Positions 15,363-22,700 of a stretch of 25,381 nucleotides of DNA are shown here, one piece after another. The position numbers were made by a program, and so were the translations under genes. Numbering within the stretch: the first letter of the stretch is position 1; each line of letters begins with the position of its first letter. Under the pieces are notes generated by a model that saw only the letters and a list, made by a program, of their open reading frames with translations, was not told where the DNA came from and ran no database searches. The stretch is from a virus, in the IMG/VR virus record IMGVR_UViG_3300020429_000009, positions 1-25,381 of that record. One strand, 5' to 3'.

Positions 15363-18229
15363 TGTCATTTCAATTAGGTTCCGTAAATAGACAGTTCAAC
15401 ACAGAGTCAGAGACTTTTGTACAGTCGTTCAATCTGACTCATAATGGTGATCCATTGTTTCACAAGAAATTTGATGGGTCTGATAACGCACAAGTATTGT
15501 TAGGTGATGATTCTTTTGTTATCAAAAATCATTTTTTTGTGACTGGAGAGCAAGTAAAATATCAGGCAGACACAGACTTATCTGGTAGACCAGTAGGTAT
15601 ACAACATGGACTGAATGGGGTTGGTGCTGCAACTACAATGCCACAAGATGTATTTGTTATCAAAGTAAGTGAAAATAATTTTAAGGTTGCTGCAACTAAA
15701 GCATTAGCAAAAGCAGGAAGTCCTATTGGTCTGACAACTGTGGGTGCTGGTATAACTCATACGTTTACATCAATAGACAAGAATTCAAAGTGTGTGATAG
15801 CGATTGATGATATTATACAGTCACCTGTATATAAGAGAAATGGTGCAACAACAACATTAGTGAATATTGCTAATAGAGAAGCGAATGTCACAGATGCTTC
15901 ATTTATGAAACAGTATGATCTTCTACAGATCAATGATGAAATAGTTCGTATTTCTGCTCTACATTTCAATGGTGTACAGAATAAATTATTACTAGACAGA
16001 AACTGGATGGGCACTACAAAGCAGGGACACTCTGCTGGTGATACTGTGCAATTAATTTTTGGTGATTATAATATTGTAAATGATAAGATAACATTCGCTG
16101 ATGTACCATTTGGTGGTACAAGACAAACTGTAGGTATTGACTCTAGTGATTTTGTTGGTAATACGTTTGGTGCTTTGACTGAAGTTCTCCAGACTGGTAC
16201 TCAGGTAAAAATTAGAAGTTTGAACCCACCAGCACCCTTAATTGCAAACGATGATTACTTCATAATAGCAAACGCTGCGAATAACTTTTCTTTTGCTAAC
16301 ACAAAAGGTGAGGCATTGGTTGGTGCTGCTATTACTTTATCAAATGCTGGTATAGGAACTCACAAACTAATTGTTGCTGACATAGTAGAGGGTTCTTCTT
16401 TCCATGGTAGACAATTTATCAGATCTGATTATGCTGGTAATGTTATATTAGATGATATATCACAAAATTTCACAGGTATAGGAAAGACATTTACACTTAC
16501 AGAAAATGGTAATAATACCACTGGTATCACTAGCGATTTTGGTGCTATATTGATAAACAATATCTTCCAGAAACCAGAGGTAGATTATAATTTCTTGAGT
16601 TCTCCATCACCAGGTATTACATCTGTAAGATTTACTGGTAATGAAGCACCTGGCGTTACAGAGATATTGTCAGATGATGATGTAAATGCTAACAGACTTC
16701 CAAGAAAAGGTATATTAGTATCTGTTTCTAACTCAGAAGGACTAGGATATCTGCCAGGTCAGTATGATGACATAAGATTAGAGAGTGCAAGCACTGGTAT
16801 AGGTGCATCTATTGCAGTAGAGATAGGTGTTGGTAACAGTATTTCAAGATTTAGACTACAAAATCCTGGTTTTGGATACACAACTGGAGAGAATTTGAAT
16901 GTAGTGGGTATACCAACCATATCATCATTTGGTTCAAACTTCTCAGAAGCACAATTTACCGTTGTGGACACAGCAGATGATGAGTTTACTGGATTTGTAT
17001 TTGGTAAATTACAAGTTCTTGATGATATATCTGACCAATTTGATAGTAGAAAGAAGATATTTACTCTAAAAGAGAACAATATAACGATTAGTATTGAAAA
17101 AGTTGAAGGTAGCATCTTAAGTTTACAAGATGTACTGATGATATTTGTGAATGACACCCTACAGAAACCAGGTGTAGCATATAAATTTGAAGGTGGTACA
17201 CAAATAGAGTTTTTAGAACCACCAGTTGAGGGTTCTGTCTGTCAAATACTATTCTACAGAGGCACTGATAAAGATATTTCCACAACAACATCTCTACAGA
17301 CAATCAAAACTGGTGATGGTCTTACAATCAAGAGACAAGATGAGAGAATAGTCAGAGGTATTTTAGCAAGAGATTCCTTACAGACTACAAACTATAAAGG
17401 TGTTAACATATCTGCCACAAAAATACCAAGAAGACCAGTTATGTGGTCTAAACAACAAGATGATTTGTTTATTGAAGGTGTAAAAGTAAGTAAATCAAGA
17501 GATATTTACGAACCAAGAATATTCCCTGCTACAAGATTGATAAAATCAGTGGATGCTGGTGACTCAACAGCGTATGTAATGGGTGGTGCATTATCATTCA
17601 AGAAAACTGAGACTAATACTGGTTACTCTCCGACTACAGACTTCCCTATCAAGATTGTAGATGATAATTTTGAAACAGGATTTGGTTCTACTACATTTAA
17701 GATGAAATTTGATAAACAAACATCTGCAAATATTTTTGGAGATGAGGGTGATATTATAGGTGTTGGTGTAGCAGCATCAAGACTATCAATGCATCTGTAT
17801 CTACCAACAGATAACTCATTGAGAAACACACGTTTTGGTGGTTTGACAAAAACAGGCATTCAAACCGGTGATTATATGATGGTGAGTAGATCTAACGTTG
17901 GTACTGGATTGACATCTAAAAATACTGCTGATAACGCTATTGTTGGTATCGCAACAGAATTTATTGATGGAGTTTATCAGATTGCTGATATAGAAGATGT
18001 CACCGCACAGATAGTCAGAGTTCACGTCAATATTGAGACAGGTCATGGACTCAACTTTACAGGTCTCAGTAGTGCTATAGGTAATTATTACGGGTCTTAT
18101 TCTTGGGGTAAAGTGGTCACAGGATCTATTGGAACCTCCTTCGCAGTCAATACTTTAGACGGTGTTACTGGACTATCCACCGCACCACAACTCATAAGAG
18201 ATGAAAAATTACTTGTGGATTACCCATAA
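15362..18229 (+). CDS. Virion structural protein with gp7-like repeat modules, 955 aa
   Basis: I know no T4 gene at this place between gp7 and gp8. The protein starts MSFQLGSVNRQFNTESE and is beta-rich. It shares modules with the gp7-like protein: HFFVTGEQVKY with a following VFVIKVSENNFKVA (about residues 57-120), a second copy near 280-340, and a LLQINDEIVRI unit near 187-230. A GLGYLPG...PGFGYTTG pair lies near 460-510. Two related units carry the 'N-x-x-x-Q-K-P' pattern common in phage fibre and adhesin proteins: INNIFQKPEVDY (about 397) and FVNDTLQKPGVAY (about 593). It probably belongs to the baseplate periphery or a fibre, possibly bound to gp7. Its start overlaps the gp7 stop (TAATG), and a late-promoter-like octamer overlaps its stop. 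Confidence 0.7.
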   Translation: MSFQLGSVNRQFNTESETFVQSFNLTHNGDPLFHKKFDGSDNAQVLLGDDSFVIKNHFFVTGEQVKYQADTDLSGRPVGIQHGLNGVGAATTMPQDVFVIKVSENNFKVAATKALAKAGSPIGLTTVGAGITHTFTSIDKNSKCVIAIDDIIQSPVYKRNGATTTLVNIANREANVTDASFMKQYDLLQINDEIVRISALHFNGVQNKLLLDRNWMGTTKQGHSAGDTVQLIFGDYNIVNDKITFADVPFGGTRQTVGIDSSDFVGNTFGALTEVLQTGTQVKIRSLNPPAPLIANDDYFIIANAANNFSFANTKGEALVGAAITLSNAGIGTHKLIVADIVEGSSFHGRQFIRSDYAGNVILDDISQNFTGIGKTFTLTENGNNTTGITSDFGAILINNIFQKPEVDYNFLSSPSPGITSVRFTGNEAPGVTEILSDDDVNANRLPRKGILVSVSNSEGLGYLPGQYDDIRLESASTGIGASIAVEIGVGNSISRFRLQNPGFGYTTGENLNVVGIPTISSFGSNFSEAQFTVVDTADDEFTGFVFGKLQVLDDISDQFDSRKKIFTLKENNITISIEKVEGSILSLQDVLMIFVNDTLQKPGVAYKFEGGTQIEFLEPPVEGSVCQILFYRGTDKDISTTTSLQTIKTGDGLTIKRQDERIVRGILARDSLQTTNYKGVNISATKIPRRPVMWSKQQDDLFIEGVKVSKSRDIYEPRIFPATRLIKSVDAGDSTAYVMGGALSFKKTETNTGYSPTTDFPIKIVDDNFETGFGSTTFKMKFDKQTSANIFGDEGDIIGVGVAASRLSMHLYLPTDNSLRNTRFGGLTKTGIQTGDYMMVSRSNVGTGLTSKNTADNAIVGIATEFIDGVYQIADIEDVTAQIVRVHVNIETGHGLNFTGLSSAIGNYYGSYSWGKVVTGSIGTSFAVNTLDGVTGLSTAPQLIRDEKLLVDYP

Positions 18230-18232
18230 ATA
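18225..18232 (+). promoter_or_regulatory. Late-promoter-like octamer CATAAATA upstream of gp8
   Basis: CATAAATA spans the TAA stop of the 955-aa gene and lies 24 bases before the gp8 start. It differs from TATAAATA by one base. Spacing to the start is similar to that of the octamers before the glycosyltransferase and gp25 genes, which supports use as a late promoter for gp8 and the following gene. Confidence 0.55.
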
Positions 18233-18256
18233 GATTGATAGAAATTAATTAGGTAA

Positions 18257-19786
18257 ATGCCAGCGATTATAACTGATCAGATTAGAGTGTTGAATGCTGA
18301 AAACTTTGTCAGTGGTATATCAACCACGGATAATTCTTATTATGTCTTCATAGGATTGCCTAATGCAACCACTGTAGCATCTGATTGGAACACCAATACT
18401 CCTTCCCCCATTGACAATTTTGATGAACATGACAATGTTTATGATACTTTGATTAGTGCGAAGAAAATAAATTCAGCAGACGTATTGAGAGTTATAAGAA
18501 AAAGAGAATGGACAACTGGTTCTATCTACGAGATGTATAGACATGATTATAGCATCAATAATACAACACCTCAAACAAGTTCCACAAGTTTATACAATAG
18601 TAATTACTATGTAATCAACTCTGATTTCAGAATCTATGAGTGTATCTATAATGGTGCTGCACCTTCCAATTCTGGAAAAGGTATTATCTCATTACAAGAA
18701 CCTCTTCATACAGATTTGCAACCTAGACTTGAGAGTGATGGGTATATTTGGAAGTATCTTTTCACAATCAAACCTAGTGATATCATAAAATTTGATAGTG
18801 CTGACTTTATACCAGTTCCAGCAAACTGGAAAACTTCTACTGACACAGCAGATGTAAAAAATGCTGCTGTGGATGGGAAAATTGAAGTTATCACAATAGA
18901 TGATATAGCAAGTGCTTCATACCAGTTCACTGGTACTAAAAATAATGTACCTATCAGAGGTGATGGTTCTGGTGGTTTAGCATCAGTGACATTTACCAAT
19001 GGTAAACCAACTGCTGTTCAGGTAACAAACGGAGGTTCAGGATACACATTTGCTACTTTGGATTTAGATGCTGTTGTTACAGGATCAGGAGCATCTTTCT
19101 CAGTTATCATACCACCACCTGGCGGACATGGTGCTGATGTCTATCGTGAACTAGGATCTAACAAGGTTCTTGTTTACAGTAGAATTGAAAATGCTGATGT
19201 AACTAACCCTGACTTCCCAACTGGAAACCAGTTTGCAAGAATTGGAATCATCAAGAATCCTGAAGTCAATGGCAGTACAAACATATTGACAGAACCTAGT
19301 GCTACTGGGGTTTATGGATTACGACTTGCTGGTGCAGCATCAACAACAATGACCGTTGAAGTTGATGGTATTGTGAGTCAAACTGTAGGAACAGGTGCTA
19401 CTGCTTTAGGTAGAATCGTAAATTACGATCCAGCAACTCAAGTATTACAGTATTGGCAGGATAGATCAGTTGCTTCTGGTGATGCAACTTCCCTTTCCCA
19501 ATTTGCACTAAATAGATTCACGGCTTCCCCTGCTACAGGCGGGAGTTTGAACGTTGTTGTAAAAACAACAGGGGGTACTGAAACCCTTGAAATTGATGAT
19601 ACGTTTACAGGAGTTTCTACTACCGTAAACAATAGAGCATATTATTTCGGTCAAACATTTACCTCTGGTATTGCTTCCCCAGAGATTAAGAAGTACTCAG
19701 GAGATATTATCTACCTTGATAATAGACCTGAAGTCACAAGAGCAACAAACCAACGTGAAGATATAAAAATTATCTTAGAATTCTGA
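18257..19786 (+). CDS. gp8: Baseplate wedge protein gp8, 509 aa
   Basis: gp8 is a wedge component that dimerises and binds gp10, gp7 and gp6 in T4. Landmarks shared with T4 gp8, from memory: YYVFIGLP (28-35; T4 has IFITFG), the INSADVLRVIRKREW block (71-85; T4 LDAVIPRRDW), YRHDYS, and DGYIWKYLFTIKPSD (161-175; T4 DGYVWEYLFEIPPD). At 509 aa it is longer than T4 gp8 (334 aa). The added part includes a GDGSGG...TNGGSGYTF unit (235-264) like modules in the neighbouring giant proteins, then PPPGGHGADVYRELG (286-300). AGGT lies just before ATG 18257. The DUF4815 gene follows after 4 bases. The call is strengthened by gene order after gp25, gp6 and gp7. Confidence 0.85.
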   Translation: MPAIITDQIRVLNAENFVSGISTTDNSYYVFIGLPNATTVASDWNTNTPSPIDNFDEHDNVYDTLISAKKINSADVLRVIRKREWTTGSIYEMYRHDYSINNTTPQTSSTSLYNSNYYVINSDFRIYECIYNGAAPSNSGKGIISLQEPLHTDLQPRLESDGYIWKYLFTIKPSDIIKFDSADFIPVPANWKTSTDTADVKNAAVDGKIEVITIDDIASASYQFTGTKNNVPIRGDGSGGLASVTFTNGKPTAVQVTNGGSGYTFATLDLDAVVTGSGASFSVIIPPPGGHGADVYRELGSNKVLVYSRIENADVTNPDFPTGNQFARIGIIKNPEVNGSTNILTEPSATGVYGLRLAGAASTTMTVEVDGIVSQTVGTGATALGRIVNYDPATQVLQYWQDRSVASGDATSLSQFALNRFTASPATGGSLNVVVKTTGGTETLEIDDTFTGVSTTVNNRAYYFGQTFTSGIASPEIKKYSGDIIYLDNRPEVTRATNQREDIKIILEF

Positions 19787-19790
19787 TACG

Positions 19791-22700
19791 ATGCCACAGA
19801 ACACCAACCTAAACGTCAGTCCATATTTCGACGATTTTGATTCTGAAAAGAATTATAACAAAGTCCTATTCAAACCCGGAACTCCCGTTCAGGCAAGAGA
19901 ACTAACGACTTTGCAATCTATTTTGCAAGGACAAATAGAGAAGTTTGGAAAACATATATTCAAAGAAGGGTCAATAGTCATACCTGGTAAATTCTCGTAT
20001 GATTTTGACTACACATATGTCAAGATAGAATCTACATTTTTTGGTGTTCCTGTAGAAGGTTATTACTCACATCTTGTGGGACGACGTATCAAAGGTAAAG
20101 ACTCTGGTGTTACAGCGAAGGTTATAAAAGTATTATCACAGACAGATTCTATAGAACAATGCACTACTTTGTACATAAAATATGAGGGTAGTTCTGATGA
20201 CTTGACTCGTGATACATTTCTTGATGGTGAAAATCTGATTACATTATCTACTTTCACCTATGGAGTAACTACAATTGAAGAAGGATCTGATTTTGCTACT
20301 GCGATTACTTCAAACGCTACTGGTACTGGTAGTTCTTTTACAATTGTTAGAGGCGTATTCTTCGCTAGGGGTGCCTTTGTTGAAGTAAAAACTGAATCTA
20401 TAATTTTGGATCAGTATTCTAATTCTCCAAGTTATAGAGTTGGTTTCAATGTTGTAGAGAGTATTGTAACTGCTGTAGACGATGATAGTTTATATGATAA
20501 CGCTGCTGGATTCAGTAATTTTACTGCACCTGGTTCTGATCGTTTGAAGATTGAATTAAAACTTACCAAAAAACTTACAACAGACTTCAATGATGAGAAC
20601 TTCATTGAATTACTAAGAGCACAAGAAGGTGAAGTAAAAACTATAGTCAATAGAACTGTATATAATGAGTTAGCAAAGGAGTTTGCACGTCGTACTTATG
20701 ATGAAAGTGGAAACTATTATGTTACTAAGTTTGATATAGAGGCAAAAGAGTGTCTCAACGATAGATACTCCACATTCGGTCAATACACTGTAAATCAAAT
20801 TACAGAAGACGGAAACAAACCAACAAAAGATTTACTATGTCTACGCATAGGTCCTGGTAAAGCATTTGTAAAAGGATATGAAACACAAGTTGCGGGTAAT
20901 GCATTTGTTGATGTTGTAAAACCTAGAACTACCAAAACTATTGAGACAAGAGCAATACCTTTCGTAGCAGGAAATAGACTTAGACTAAACAATGTATTAT
21001 CTGGTGCTCAAATCAAAGTAGACACCACAGATACTATAGAACTTAGAGATGCAAGATTAGATTCTACCAAATCTAACTCTGTTGGTAATGTAATTGGTCG
21101 AGCAAGAGTTTATGATTATAAACTTCAAAACTCTGGTTATACTAATAATTCATCAGTGTATGAGTTATTTTTATATGATATTGTAACTGATACATCAATC
21201 ACAATCAACAACGCAATATCTCTAAATGCTCCTGCACTTATAGAGGGTTCTAGATCTGGTGCTAGAGGTATGCTGAAGACTGACGTTTCTAATTCAGCAA
21301 CACTGACCTTATCTGAAACTTCTGGTAAATTTGTAAATGGTGAACAGATTATAATAAATGGTGTGGCACAAGGTTTTATCATAACTGCTACTACAGAGTA
21401 TGATATATCTGATGTAAAATCAGTCAGAGGAACTGGTGGTGGTAGAACATTTACTGCTGACGTTTTACTAGAAACAAAAACAGATTTTGGAGCAAGAGGA
21501 TTTTCAATCAGTGCTCCATCTGGTGGTGTAAGCACATTGTCATCTAGTGGTACAGGTTGGGCAAAATTCCTAAAGGTTGGTGATATCATAGAATACACTC
21601 AGAGTGGTGTAAGTCTTCCTTGCTATCATAAAGTTACTGCTATATCTGCTACTGGTCTAACTGCAACTGTAGATGATGTTGCTGATGTATCAAATGTATG
21701 TGATGGTACGTTACCAACAGGTGCTATTGCAATTAGTGGACTAAAAGTGGTATCTGGTCTACTAAGAGAATCAAAAGACGCCTTCCTATCAGCAGATATG
21801 CCACACAATTATGTTGCGTCTGTTGACCTAACTGATTCTACTCTCTTTGTTCGTGAAGAGGTGGTAAATCTAACCACTAATAGTGGAGGTCAGATGGATC
21901 TACCCTCATTGGTAGGTACTGAATTTGTATATGCAGGATTTGATGAGGAAAGATATAATATCATGTACAATGATGGTAGTGTAGAGGATCTAACATCTGA
22001 TCAATTTGTATTGACTAACGGTGGTAAGAGTGCAACTATATCTGGTTTGACTGCTAACCAATCATCTAATGTTGATGTACATGTAACCAAACAGAAGTCT
22101 AAAGTCACATCTAAATCAAAGACACTTGTAAAATCAGGAGTATTAGATGTTACTGGTTCTAAAAATGCTGGTGCATCTGGAGATGGTTCTGGTCTTACAA
22201 CAAGTGCAGTATATGGTAAGAGAGTACAAGATAGAGAAATATCTTTAGACGTTCCTGATGTTGTTGCAGTTCATGCTGTATTTGAAGCATCAGGTGAAGG
22301 CACTCCAGTAATACCAAAAATTACTATGGCATCTTTCACAGGTCCTAGTAGTAATAACTCAGACATCATTGTTGGAGAGGTGGGTATAGGTAAGTCCTCA
22401 GGGTGTGCAGCGTACGTTCTAGCACGTTCTGGAACAGATGGGGTAGAAATATGTGTCAAGAACTCTAAGACCTTTATAGAGACTGAGGAGATATCATTTG
22501 ACACCTCAGGTGTAAGGGCAAATATTTCTATTGTTTCACCTGGCGATCCTAATATTCGTGCAAACTTCTTATTGGATAATGGTCAGAGAGAAGAGTATTA
22601 TGACTTTGGAAGACTTGTAAGAAAAGGAACTGCTGCTGAACCAAATGGTAAATTGAAGATATACATGGATCACTATACCATAAATTCTGAGGATTCTGGT

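Noticed and set aside
15525-15545. T-rich stretch (ATCATTTTTTTGTG) as a terminator
   Set aside because: There is no preceding hairpin, and it codes for the conserved NHFFVTGE segment.
21137-21598. Minus-strand open frame of 153 codons inside the DUF4815-type gene
   Set aside because: The plus frame carries clear family motifs; the long opposite frame follows from codon composition and shows no protein-like motif.
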